A DNA stretch of 64,000 nucleotides from Dendrosporobacter quercicolus (lineage in GTDB: Bacteria > Bacillota > Negativicutes > DSM-1736 > Dendrosporobacteraceae): contig NZ_FNHB01000007.1 of NCBI RefSeq assembly GCF_900104455.1, positions 124,001-188,000 of the forward strand, written 5' to 3'. The position numbers were made by a program, and so were the translations under genes. Of this stretch, positions 1 through 7,913 are shown one piece after another. The notes under the pieces were generated by a model, which worked only from the letters and a program-made list of their open reading frames with translations, was not told the DNA's origin and did not search any database. The number at the start of each line of letters is the position of its first letter. The stretch's first letter is position 1.

Positions 1-753
1 TGTGTTATCCTCAGCTATACAAGCAGCATTGACCGGGAGGTGCTTAATGCCTGCCCCCGAATCCGGTACATTGGCATGTGCTGCAGTCTCTACGGCCCGG
101 AAAGTGCCAATGTCGATATCCGCAGCGCAACCGATAAAGGGGTCGTTGTCACCGGCGTCCGGGATTATGGAGATGAAGGAGTTAAGGAATATGCAATCAG
201 TGAATTGGTACGGCTGCTTCATGGGAACGGCGGCGTTATGTGGAAGGATGAGCCTGCGGAATTGACTGATCTTAATATCGGTATCGTGGGATTAGGCGCC
301 GTTGGAAGTATCCTCGCACGTACCTTCCGGTTCTTTGGAGCAAATATCTACTACTTCAGCCGTACCCGAAAGCCAGAGTTTGAAGAGGCCAATGACTGCA
401 CCTACCTCCCCTTGGATGAACTGCTCGCCCAAAGCGAGATTCTGATTACCTGCCTCAATAAAAATGTAGTTTTGCTAGGGGCGCGGGAATTTGGCCTGTT
501 TGGTTCTGGAAAAATCTTGATGAACACATCGATCAGCCCTTCCCATGAAATACCTGCCTTGCGGGATTGGCTGAAAACCTCCGGTAACTATGTCCTCAGC
601 GATACCACAGCCGGTCTGGGTGAAGAAATCGCTCTTCTGCCCAACGCTTTTTGCACAAGCCGCTCCGCAGGTCTTACTTCGCTGGCAAAACAGCGATTGG
701 CACAAAAGGTCATCGCAAATATCGAAGCTTTTCTATCTGTCTCAATTGAATAA
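1..753 (+). CDS. D-isomer-specific 2-hydroxyacid dehydrogenase-like protein, 5' end outside window
   Basis: The reading frame is open from base 1, so the N-terminus lies outside the window; about 250 C-terminal residues are present. A Rossmann motif (GIVGLGAVG) followed by a long NAD-binding half places it in the D-isomer-specific 2-hydroxyacid dehydrogenase superfamily. The usual catalytic residues are not where expected. The N-x-x-R-G stretch reads NTSISPS and lacks the arginine. The H-x-A-G-x-T stretch near the C-terminus reads SRSAGLTS and lacks the histidine. A canonical family member lies at 54055-55152 for comparison. It is upstream of a transporter, a MutL-like ATPase and a B12 mutase on the same strand, probably in one catabolic cluster. 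It may be a divergent enzyme or an NAD-binding protein without the usual activity. Confidence 0.75.
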   Translation, partial: CVILSYTSSIDREVLNACPRIRYIGMCCSLYGPESANVDIRSATDKGVVVTGVRDYGDEGVKEYAISELVRLLHGNGGVMWKDEPAELTDLNIGIVGLGAVGSILARTFRFFGANIYYFSRTRKPEFEEANDCTYLPLDELLAQSEILITCLNKNVVLLGAREFGLFGSGKILMNTSISPSHEIPALRDWLKTSGNYVLSDTTAGLGEEIALLPNAFCTSRSAGLTSLAKQRLAQKVIANIEAFLSVSIE

Positions 754-887
754 ACGGGTTTTTGGCGAAAAAACAAAAAGTCCAAGGCGTAAAGCCTTGA
801 ACTGTAAATGCTTTCGGGTTGATGAAGTCGATCAATTTAGCATCACAAAAAATAGCAAGTGAATTTCAAAAAAGAGGAGCTGCAAAT

Positions 888-2012
888 ATGGAAAACCAAA
901 CAGTCAGTATGAAAAAAGTACTCATAATTGCGGGGGCATTCTGCGCATTTTGGATTGGTTCCGGGTTTGCGACCGGGCAGGAGGTCTTACAATTTTTATC
1001 GACAAGCGGAGCGGCAAAGGGCATTACGGGAGCGGCCATTTATAGCCTTTTATTAGGATTCTTTGTTTATACTCTATATGGCCTCGGTCAGAAAATGCAA
1101 TTCAGTAATCCTTACGATTTTTTTGAATATTATTGTGGCAAACATATAGGGCAGGCTTATACCTGGTTCAGTGTTGTATTGATGTATGGCATCTATGTCG
1201 TAATGCTTGCAGGCGCCGGTGCCATAATTCAACAGTATTATGGGATTTCCGTTAGCACAGGCACGTATTGTGTCGCTATACTCGCATTAGGGACAGCGTT
1301 GTTAGGGGTCGAAAAGCTTATCGATATCATTGGTGTTATTGGACCGGTTAAGATAGTATTTGTGCTGGCGATATGTATTGCCGCTTTAACAGTCCTTGTA
1401 CAACAGCCGGATTTGCTGGCAGTGAATAGTGCGCTTATCCAAACAGCAGGCTTCCCAACCGCTTCTGACAACTGGCTTTGGTCGGCCATATTATGGGCGT
1501 TTTTAGGTCTTATGTTTGGCAGCACATTTTTTGTAATCAGCGGGTCAGCTTGCAAGAGTCCAAAGGAAGCACGGATTTCAGGTCTGCTTGGGGTTGGTGC
1601 AATTTTTGTTGCGGTTGTGTTGCTGATTATAGCTGAGATTGTTTATTTGGATGTTATTAAAGGCCAGCAAGTACCTACTTTGGCAATTGCTAAGCATGTT
1701 GCTCCCCTGTTAGCAATGGTTTTTGCTCCGGTCCTGATGGTGTGCATCTACTCTTCAGTGGCTTCCATTCTTTTAGTTGTTACCAGAAAATTTGCTGTAG
1801 ATAAAACGAAAAAATTTAACTTGATTGCAGCAGCCCTGACTGTAGTTGGCATGTTCACCGGTACGCTTTTGCCCTTTGATCAATTGGTGAATATTCTATA
1901 CCCGATCTCAGGCTATTCCGGAATTGCATTGGTAGCATTTATAATCTATAAAGAATTTATAAACAAGAATGCTTTCCCTTTTGAAAAACCCGGGAATGAG
2001 CAAAAAAAGTAA
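888..2012 (+). CDS. YkvI-like multi-pass membrane transporter
   Basis: Polytopic membrane protein of 374 residues with about ten hydrophobic helices. The N-terminal helix carries the glycine-rich segment FWIGSGFATGQEV, typical of the YkvI family, which belongs to the APC/LeuT-like superfamily of amino acid and related solute transporters. I chose the ATG at 888 because AAGAGGAG lies just upstream; an in-frame ATG at 819 has no good ribosome binding site. It is followed after 36 bases by the MutL-like gene. The likely role, inferred from context, is uptake of the substrate that the downstream B12 mutase rearranges. The substrate cannot be read from the sequence. Confidence 0.7.
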   Translation: MENQTVSMKKVLIIAGAFCAFWIGSGFATGQEVLQFLSTSGAAKGITGAAIYSLLLGFFVYTLYGLGQKMQFSNPYDFFEYYCGKHIGQAYTWFSVVLMYGIYVVMLAGAGAIIQQYYGISVSTGTYCVAILALGTALLGVEKLIDIIGVIGPVKIVFVLAICIAALTVLVQQPDLLAVNSALIQTAGFPTASDNWLWSAILWAFLGLMFGSTFFVISGSACKSPKEARISGLLGVGAIFVAVVLLIIAEIVYLDVIKGQQVPTLAIAKHVAPLLAMVFAPVLMVCIYSSVASILLVVTRKFAVDKTKKFNLIAAALTVVGMFTGTLLPFDQLVNILYPISGYSGIALVAFIIYKEFINKNAFPFEKPGNEQKK

Positions 2013-2048
2013 AAATTTAGGGCCTAATTCAGTTCTGAAAGGACTAAT

Positions 2049-3458
2049 ATGAAAACGGCAATACTCATCGATTTTGGCAGTACCTTTACAAAAGCCGTTG
2101 TTGCAGATATCAGAGCGGGGCAGGTTATTTATACGGCAAGAACCCCTTCCACTGTACATACCAATGCAAGGGAAGGTTTGGAAGTCTGCTATGATAAAAT
2201 CCGGAAAGAGATTGGAGCCAATCAGTTCCTGCACGCAAAAAAGCTTGCGACAAGCAGCGCCGCAGGCGGGCTCAGAATGGTTGTAGTAGGTCTGACCGAA
2301 ACTCTGAGTAATAGTGCCGGCAGAAACGCGGCTTTTGGTGCGGGGGCAAAGATTCTCAAATCTTATTCGGGAATTTTGACGGATTCTGATATTCATGAAA
2401 TAGAAGCGATGAACGTGGAAATCATCTTATTCTGCGGCGGATATGAAGGCGGCAATATCGCAATAATCCGTCATAATGCGCACATGCTGAGTTGTATGAG
2501 CGCCAATACAAGTGTTCCGATTATCTATGCCGGGAACAGTAATTTCATACGTGAATTGAAAATATTGTTGTACCTGAAGCATAGAGAACTTTTTGTAGTG
2601 AGCAATATCATTCCAACTGTAGGTGTGTTGAATTCGCTGCCGACGGAGACTCTGATCAGAAATATTTTCCTTGAGAGAATCACCAATATGAAAGGACTTG
2701 GAGAGGTTAAGAAAGCGCTTGATGCTATCGTGATGCCTACTCCTGCGTCAGTGTTGCAAGCAGGCGAACTGTTATCTTTAGGCTGCGAAGAGGAAGACGG
2801 ACTGGGACCGCTTATGATCGTGGACATCGGCGGCGCGACAACAGATATTCATTCCTACTGTATTTCAACTGCAGCAGATGGCGCGAAAATGATAGGGGCT
2901 GAGGAGCCTTATTTAAAACGAACGGTGGAAGGCGATCTCGGCCTGAGGGAATCCTGCGGCTTGACCATCGGTGAAGCGGGTGTAGCGAATGCTGCAGCAG
3001 ATTTCAATATTACCGAAGAGGAAATTCAATGTTCTATTGACAGGAGATTAAAAAATATTGAGTTTTTGCCTAAGAATGACTCACCAGATTGTAAGGCCGA
3101 ATTGTTATTTGATCAGCAAATCGCCCGATATGCGTGCCGGTTCGCGGTGCGGCGGCATGCGGGAAAAGTGGAAGATGTTCATTCTAAAATATGTTCGCAG
3201 ATTCAGCGGGGCAAGAATTTAAGGCCTGTTAAAACGATCATCGGCACCGGCGGCCCGGTCATAAACAGCGGGAGTTCACGCGGGATATTGGAAGAGGCGC
3301 TTAAAACAAGTAAGGACGACAAATTGAAAATTTTATTACCGGAATCGGCGCGGCTGATGATTGATCAGGATTATGTATTTTATGCAGCTGGCATGCTGAA
3401 GAAAATCAATCCCCTGGCAGCAATTAGAATTATGAAGAACAGCTTAAGAGAAGTATAA
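2049..3458 (+). CDS. MutL/GlmL-type ASKHA ATPase, accessory to B12 mutase
   Basis: 469 residues with the two halves of an actin/hexokinase-like ATPase fold: an N-terminal phosphate-1 motif (DFGSTFTK, residues about 9-16) and a second one (VDIGGATTDIHS, about 258-269). This matches the MutL/GlmL family encoded next to glutamate mutase and related adenosylcobalamin mutases. Those proteins are thought to act as reactivating chaperones that replace damaged cofactor. It sits directly before a B12-binding mutase gene with a 32-base gap, which supports that role. Glutamate mutase operons usually encode separate S and E subunits beside this gene; here the partner is one fused chain. Ribosome binding site is GAAAGGA before the ATG. 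Confidence 0.85.
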   Translation: MKTAILIDFGSTFTKAVVADIRAGQVIYTARTPSTVHTNAREGLEVCYDKIRKEIGANQFLHAKKLATSSAAGGLRMVVVGLTETLSNSAGRNAAFGAGAKILKSYSGILTDSDIHEIEAMNVEIILFCGGYEGGNIAIIRHNAHMLSCMSANTSVPIIYAGNSNFIRELKILLYLKHRELFVVSNIIPTVGVLNSLPTETLIRNIFLERITNMKGLGEVKKALDAIVMPTPASVLQAGELLSLGCEEEDGLGPLMIVDIGGATTDIHSYCISTAADGAKMIGAEEPYLKRTVEGDLGLRESCGLTIGEAGVANAAADFNITEEEIQCSIDRRLKNIEFLPKNDSPDCKAELLFDQQIARYACRFAVRRHAGKVEDVHSKICSQIQRGKNLRPVKTIIGTGGPVINSGSSRGILEEALKTSKDDKLKILLPESARLMIDQDYVFYAAGMLKKINPLAAIRIMKNSLREV

Positions 3459-3490
3459 TGCCTGAGGGTGCACTGTAAGGAGGATACAGA

Positions 3491-5245
3491 ATGGATATCA
3501 AGATGAATAAAAGGTTTGAGATTAAAAATCTGCCTGATATGAATACCATAAGGAACGAGGTAGAGAAACTTGTTGCTGATCTTGAAATCGGACAGACTTT
3601 ATTTTTAAAGGAGCATGGTTGCCGAACCGAGGGTGAATACAAAAAGAAATGCATGCAAAGCGGTCATATTATGAAGCATTCTCATATTGGTTACAACACG
3701 TGGGATACCACAAAGGAATGCGCGGAGAAAGTGTACTCGGAGCTTCATAAGAGAGGCAGCTATATTGATCGATTTGGCTTTTGTCTGGATACACTCATGG
3801 GTCTTCCTGAGGATATGAGGGCCGGGCAGTTGATTGGAACCGGACTGATGATGAAAAATGCCGACGAATGGAAAGAAATCGGTCGCATTGTGCCGGTTCA
3901 GCCACATTGCGGCGACAATATGATCGGTACTTTAAATGGAGTGAAAAACACTCTCAGTGCATTGAGAGCCGGCGTGACGACAATTGGAAACGCATCTCAT
4001 TATTATACTTACGAATGGCCGGGAGTTGACAAGGAAGAGCTTCGTACGATAGATACGATAAAAGCAATCGCAATCATGGGCAATTTTAAAGAATTTGGTG
4101 TCATTATCCATTCCAATTTGGACGATGGGTATGGCGGGCAGTTAAACGATTTGGCGAACCTGGTGGGATGGGCCAAAATTGAAAGATACTATTGTGAAGA
4201 GCTGTTAAACGGGGGACTTGGTCATTGTTATGGAAATCTTTTTAGTAACCCGATCAATAGAATTATTTTCAATATGGCCATCTGGGAAATGAATCCGAAC
4301 CACATACCCGGCTCAATGGTATATGGGAATACAACGGAATTTGGTTATGACTTTGAAGTGAATGCCGGAGCTTTGGGAAATTACATCGTCGGCGATATTA
4401 TCACCCAAAAAAATATCCCAACAGGACATGCCATTGTTCCTATTCCGGTAAGCGAGGCAGTCAGGATTCCTACAGCAGAAGAGATGGTGGCTGCACATCT
4501 CCATGTTGATAAGCTTATGGTCAAATCAGCGCCATGTTTTTCGGAATTTCTTAACTGGGATAAGATTATAGCGGAAAAGAATTTGTTGGTGGCCTGTGGG
4601 AACCTGTTCTTTGAAAGAGTCATGAATGGACTGGACGGACTGGGCATTGATCTGGAACATCCGGGGGAAATTATGGGCGCAATCAAGGCGATCGGACCGG
4701 TTCAGCTTGAAGAATATTTCGGCGTCGGAAAAGCGGACAAAGCGGCTTTGCGGGGCAGAATTCCTGTCAAATCAACGGATGCTTTCAAAGATTTGGCGAC
4801 TAAGACAAACTCCATTAAGGTGCAGATCCGTGGCCTCAAGGATTCTTTAACCGGTACCAAGGTTATCGTTGGCACGACAGATGTACATGAATTTGCCAAG
4901 CAAATGGTTAAAGAAATCCTGCTGGAAGCAGGTGCCACGGTTTTTGACCTTGGCTCGACGGTTTCGACCGCGGAGGTATTGGATGCCATCATAGAGACAG
5001 AATGTAAAGTAGTTCTGATCAGCACATATAATGGAATCGCGTATAGCTACGGCAAAGAGCTGCTGGAAGGGATGCAGAAGCGTAACTTGAAAAATATCGG
5101 CGTAATTATGGGCGGACTTCTTAATGAAGACCTGGATGGCGACGAACTGGCTGAGGATGTTTCAGGCGAACTCAGAAGCCTGGGGATAAACGCTGATAAC
5201 AGTGCGAAAGATATTGTGGAAGCAGTGAAGACATTTCTGAATTAG
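3491..5245 (+). CDS. Single-chain B12-dependent carbon-skeleton mutase (glutamate-mutase E-like barrel fused to B12-binding domain)
   Basis: 584 residues. The first ~430 resemble the TIM-barrel E subunit of glutamate mutase, including the stretch RIPTAEEMVAA (about residues 325-335), which parallels the GIPTAE segment of MutE. The last ~130 form a B12-binding domain. They contain DVHEFA at 464-469 (the D-x-H-x-x-G site with Ala replacing Gly; His466 would be the lower cobalt ligand), S-T-Y at 511-513 in place of S-x-L, and Gly-Gly at 541-542. A single polypeptide of this size with a C-terminal B12 domain is the layout known for 2-methyleneglutarate mutase. No other nicotinate-fermentation gene is visible, so the substrate stays open. 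AAGGAGG precedes the ATG. A preceding MutL homologue supports use of adenosylcobalamin. Confidence 0.75.
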   Translation: MDIKMNKRFEIKNLPDMNTIRNEVEKLVADLEIGQTLFLKEHGCRTEGEYKKKCMQSGHIMKHSHIGYNTWDTTKECAEKVYSELHKRGSYIDRFGFCLDTLMGLPEDMRAGQLIGTGLMMKNADEWKEIGRIVPVQPHCGDNMIGTLNGVKNTLSALRAGVTTIGNASHYYTYEWPGVDKEELRTIDTIKAIAIMGNFKEFGVIIHSNLDDGYGGQLNDLANLVGWAKIERYYCEELLNGGLGHCYGNLFSNPINRIIFNMAIWEMNPNHIPGSMVYGNTTEFGYDFEVNAGALGNYIVGDIITQKNIPTGHAIVPIPVSEAVRIPTAEEMVAAHLHVDKLMVKSAPCFSEFLNWDKIIAEKNLLVACGNLFFERVMNGLDGLGIDLEHPGEIMGAIKAIGPVQLEEYFGVGKADKAALRGRIPVKSTDAFKDLATKTNSIKVQIRGLKDSLTGTKVIVGTTDVHEFAKQMVKEILLEAGATVFDLGSTVSTAEVLDAIIETECKVVLISTYNGIAYSYGKELLEGMQKRNLKNIGVIMGGLLNEDLDGDELAEDVSGELRSLGINADNSAKDIVEAVKTFLN

Positions 5246-5271
5246 CGTTAAGAATTGTGTAATGCTTTAAA

Positions 5272-5322
5272 AAATACTCTCCGCTTTTTGCACATTGGTC
5301 GTGTAAAAGGCGGGGAGTATTT
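5272..5322. terminator. Bidirectional terminator between mutase and gntR
   Basis: A long stem pairs AAATACTCTCCGC with GCGGGGAGTATTT (one G-T pair), and the inner bases CTTTTTGCAC and GTGTAAAAG pair further. A-rich and T-rich flanks lie on both sides, so it can end transcription of the convergent mutase and GntR genes. Confidence 0.8.
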
Positions 5323-5350
5323 AAATGTTTTGGAATACGTTGAAGTGTGG

Positions 5351-6061
5351 CTAGCTCATATCATCGGCATAAATGCGCAGCATTCCGGTGCGGATGTTTT
5401 CTCTAAGTTCCTGCGAGTTGATCCCTAGGTGATCTTCCAGCAACTTGGTCGCCAGATCCGCGTCATGCTTTAAAATGGCTTGGGCAAGATTAAGATGGGC
5501 GCGTACCATTCCCTCGCGTACCGAATTCGCCTCCACATTTATTTTACGGACAAACCGGATTCTTTCGTAGATATTCTGTAAAAAAACGACTCGTTCGGAA
5601 TTGCCGCTTAAAGTGACAATCCGCATATGGAATAGTTCATCAAGCCGAATTAATTCTTCTTGAGAAACGCTTGTATAAGTGTTCATAATTTTTTCCCAGT
5701 CAGACAAGAGGGAAGCGACGGCAGCATCGCTTCCCTCTTGACAAGCCTGCCGTACAGCCCCCAGTTCCAGATCAAACCGTACACTGTACAGTTCTCTCAT
5801 TTCTGTTTCGCTAAATTTGCGGCAAAAAAAACCCTTGCCGGGGTCAAAATAAACAAAACGTCCCTCCGCTAAGCGGTTAAGTGCTTCCCGTACAGGCACC
5901 CGGCTGATTTTCAGAGTATTGGCGACATCAACTTCGTTGATCTGCTCTCCCGGACGTATGGCGAAATCAATGGACATATCCCTGATATGGTCGCAGGCAC
6001 GCTTGACAGCCAATGTAGATGTTTCTTTTACCGCTTTATCAGTTTTTTTTTGCTTGCTCAT
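5351..6061 (-). CDS. GntR family transcriptional regulator, FCD subfamily
   Basis: 236 residues with an N-terminal winged helix (PGEQINEVDVANTLKISRVP, VREALNRL) and a C-terminal all-helical FCD ligand-binding domain. Candidate metal-binding residues are the Asp and His in DELFHMRIV and later histidines in RAHLNLA and EDHLG. FCD regulators usually sense organic acids or amino acid derivatives. The gene converges on the B12 mutase cluster and is the nearest regulator for it, so local control is likely but not shown. AGGAG precedes the ATG. An excellent promoter (TTGCAC, 17 bases, TATAAT) lies upstream. Confidence 0.9.
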   Translation of the reverse strand: MSKQKKTDKAVKETSTLAVKRACDHIRDMSIDFAIRPGEQINEVDVANTLKISRVPVREALNRLAEGRFVYFDPGKGFFCRKFSETEMRELYSVRFDLELGAVRQACQEGSDAAVASLLSDWEKIMNTYTSVSQEELIRLDELFHMRIVTLSGNSERVVFLQNIYERIRFVRKINVEANSVREGMVRAHLNLAQAILKHDADLATKLLEDHLGINSQELRENIRTGMLRIYADDMS

Positions 6062-6152
6062 AGATTACTCCTCATGATTGAATGCTAAATCCCCAATTAG
6101 ATTCTATTTTCAATACTAACTTTGGATTATTATATTAATTATTAACGGCAAT

Positions 6153-6181
6153 ATTATATCAGGTATATTTTTACTGTGCAA
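6153..6181 (-). promoter_or_regulatory. Sigma-A type promoter of the gntR gene
   Basis: On the minus strand TTGCAC (6181-6176) and TATAAT (6158-6153) are separated by 17 bases, about 90 bases before the GntR start codon. The surrounding region (6062-6230) is AT-rich and has no other feature. Confidence 0.7.
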
Positions 6182-6230
6182 GCCCAATGTGTTTAACTTG
6201 TGATAATGTCACTATGAACAAAAGAAAAAG

Positions 6231-6265
6231 AACCGGCAAGGCTGCACTCGGCAACCTTGCCGGTT
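6231..6265 (-). terminator. Second terminator downstream of ttdB
   Basis: Perfect 11-bp stem AACCGGCAAGG / CCTTGCCGGTT with a 13-base loop. On the minus strand it is followed by CTTTTTCTTTT. It lies between the tartrate dehydratase operon and the GntR promoter and may block read-through. Confidence 0.7.
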
Positions 6266-6311
6266 ATGGTAAGAAATGAAGAGATTTTCATCCGCTATTC
6301 GGCTATTCGCT

Positions 6312-6342
6312 AAAAAACTGGCGCCGTTGCATCCGGCGCCAG
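6312..6342 (-). terminator. Intrinsic terminator of the ttd operon
   Basis: On the minus strand CTGGCGCC pairs with GGCGCCAG and is followed by a run of six T, a few bases after the ttdB stop codon. Confidence 0.85.
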
Positions 6343-6349
6343 CCCAGTT

Positions 6350-6958
6350 TTATTTAATAAACTTAACCTGCTTGCAAATATCTTCCACAATCGCAACCTT
6401 TTTCTCATTAAAGATGGCTTTATTCTTTTCAAACAGGTTGTTGCCTTTGGTATCGATCGAAATAATCAGCGGACCAAAGTTCTTTACCCGTGAAACCCAC
6501 AGCGATTCAGGCATGCCTAAATCCTGCCATTCGACCCGTTCGATTTCCTCTACTTCGGTTGCCGCCAATACGGCGCAGCCGCCGGGGAATACGGCATGGA
6601 GAGCCTTATCGTTTTTACAGCCTTCCACGGTTTCCGGCCCCATGCCGCCTTTGCCGATGATTAGCTTAACGCCGGTCTGCTTAATAAATTCCTTTTCGAA
6701 CTTTTCCATGCGCATGCTGGTCGTAGGTCCGATCGAAACCATTTTCCATTTGCCGTTATCGTCCTTCGCGACAATCGGCCCGGCATGAAAAATGGCCAGT
6801 CCGTTCAGGTCAACCGGCAGCTCCCGGCCCAGCTCAATCAAGCGGCGGTGGGCAACATCGCGGCAGGTGATCAGGTAGCCGTCAAGATAAACAACGTCGC
6901 CAACGTTAATATTTTCAATATCTTCATTTTTAATTGGAGTTGTTAAAACCTTTTTCAC
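6350..6958 (-). CDS. ttdB: L(+)-tartrate dehydratase beta subunit
   Basis: 202 residues that closely follow E. coli TtdB throughout ([14 protein letters not shown] at the start; also [38 protein letters not shown]). This is the small subunit of the class I fumarase/tartrate dehydratase family, which with TtdA removes water from L(+)-tartrate to give oxaloacetate. Its start overlaps the ttdA stop by four bases, so translation is probably coupled. A fumarase role cannot be fully excluded, because class I fumarase subunits are homologous. The close TtdB match and the neighbouring transporter favour tartrate. Confidence 0.88.
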   Translation of the reverse strand: MKKVLTTPIKNEDIENINVGDVVYLDGYLITCRDVAHRRLIELGRELPVDLNGLAIFHAGPIVAKDDNGKWKMVSIGPTTSMRMEKFEKEFIKQTGVKLIIGKGGMGPETVEGCKNDKALHAVFPGGCAVLAATEVEEIERVEWQDLGMPESLWVSRVKNFGPLIISIDTKGNNLFEKNKAIFNEKKVAIVEDICKQVKFIK

Positions 6959-7854
6959 AGTGATACCCCCTTGTGAGAGAGAATTTCATAGGACATGTCT
7001 TCATCAATCCGGATCGTGCCTCTTCGATGGGCCCAGCAGCCTGTGGATATGGCCACACTAATCGTAGACGGATGCCTGGCCGCAGATTCAATATGCACGC
7101 CTGTCACGGAGTTTTTACCTGACAAGCCTTGTGGGCCAAGACCTATATCATTTAGACCTTTTTCCAGCAGCAGCTCCATTTGCGCTCCTTGCGGATCATG
7201 ATGGCGGGAGCCGATCGGGCGGAACAAGGCTTTTTTAGAAAGAATAGCAGCCACTTCGATTGAACCGGCGATGCCGATACCCACCAGAATGGGCGGGCAG
7301 GCATTTACGCCGTAAGAGGTCATTACATCAAAGACGTATTTGACAACCCCTTCGTAGCCCTCGCCCGGCATCAGTGTTTTGCCCTGACCGGGCAGGCTGC
7401 AGCCGCCGCCGGCCATATAAACTTCAATTTCAATCGATTTGGAATTGGGAACAATTTCCCAGTTGATAATCGGAACACGCTCACCGGTATTGGTACCGGT
7501 ATTTTTTTCTTTAAAAATCTCGACTGCGTTATGGCGCAAAGGCGCAATTTTGGTGGCCTCCAGCACAGCAGTGCGCAAAATGCCCTGAACTTCGGACAGC
7601 AGCGGAAATTCGGCGCCGGCTTTGACAAAATACTGAATAACGCCGGTATCCTGACAACAGGGGCGATCTAATTGATCCGCTAAGGCCTGGTTTTCAAACA
7701 TGGAATCATAGACTACCTTTGCCAGATAGGTGTCTTCCTGTTCTCTGAGTTCACGCAGCTTGGCCGTTACATCGTCCGGCAGCCGCTTGCCCATATAACC
7801 GGTAAATTTGGTCATCGTAGCTGTCATCGACTGAATCATTTGTTCCTTATTCAT
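6955..7854 (-). CDS. ttdA: L(+)-tartrate dehydratase alpha subunit (4Fe-4S)
   Basis: 299 residues. Family signatures resembling E. coli TtdA include [63 protein letters not shown] and [11 protein letters not shown]. Cysteines in CCQDTG, NACPP and STGCW are the expected ligands of the oxygen-sensitive 4Fe-4S cluster, whose open iron site binds the substrate. An AAGGAGG site precedes the ATG. It is the second gene of the transporter-ttdA-ttdB operon. Oxaloacetate made from tartrate would enter C4-dicarboxylate metabolism of the anaerobe. Confidence 0.9.
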   Translation of the reverse strand: MNKEQMIQSMTATMTKFTGYMGKRLPDDVTAKLRELREQEDTYLAKVVYDSMFENQALADQLDRPCCQDTGVIQYFVKAGAEFPLLSEVQGILRTAVLEATKIAPLRHNAVEIFKEKNTGTNTGERVPIINWEIVPNSKSIEIEVYMAGGGCSLPGQGKTLMPGEGYEGVVKYVFDVMTSYGVNACPPILVGIGIAGSIEVAAILSKKALFRPIGSRHHDPQGAQMELLLEKGLNDIGLGPQGLSGKNSVTGVHIESAARHPSTISVAISTGCWAHRRGTIRIDEDMSYEILSHKGVSL

Positions 7855-7913
7855 ATCATAACCTCCTTATAATATATCCCGTCATGCAGTGCGTGACGAG
7901 GCTGACAGTAGGA

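Noticed and set aside
888-5245. Nicotinate fermentation cluster containing 2-methyleneglutarate mutase
   Set aside because: No other enzyme of that pathway is encoded in the window; tartrate dehydratase next door belongs to a different family from dimethylmaleate hydratase.
6350-7854. Class I fumarase instead of tartrate dehydratase
   Set aside because: Both subunits follow TtdA and TtdB closely along their whole lengths, and the operon includes a carboxylate transporter and divergent LysR gene. Fumarase activity cannot be fully excluded.
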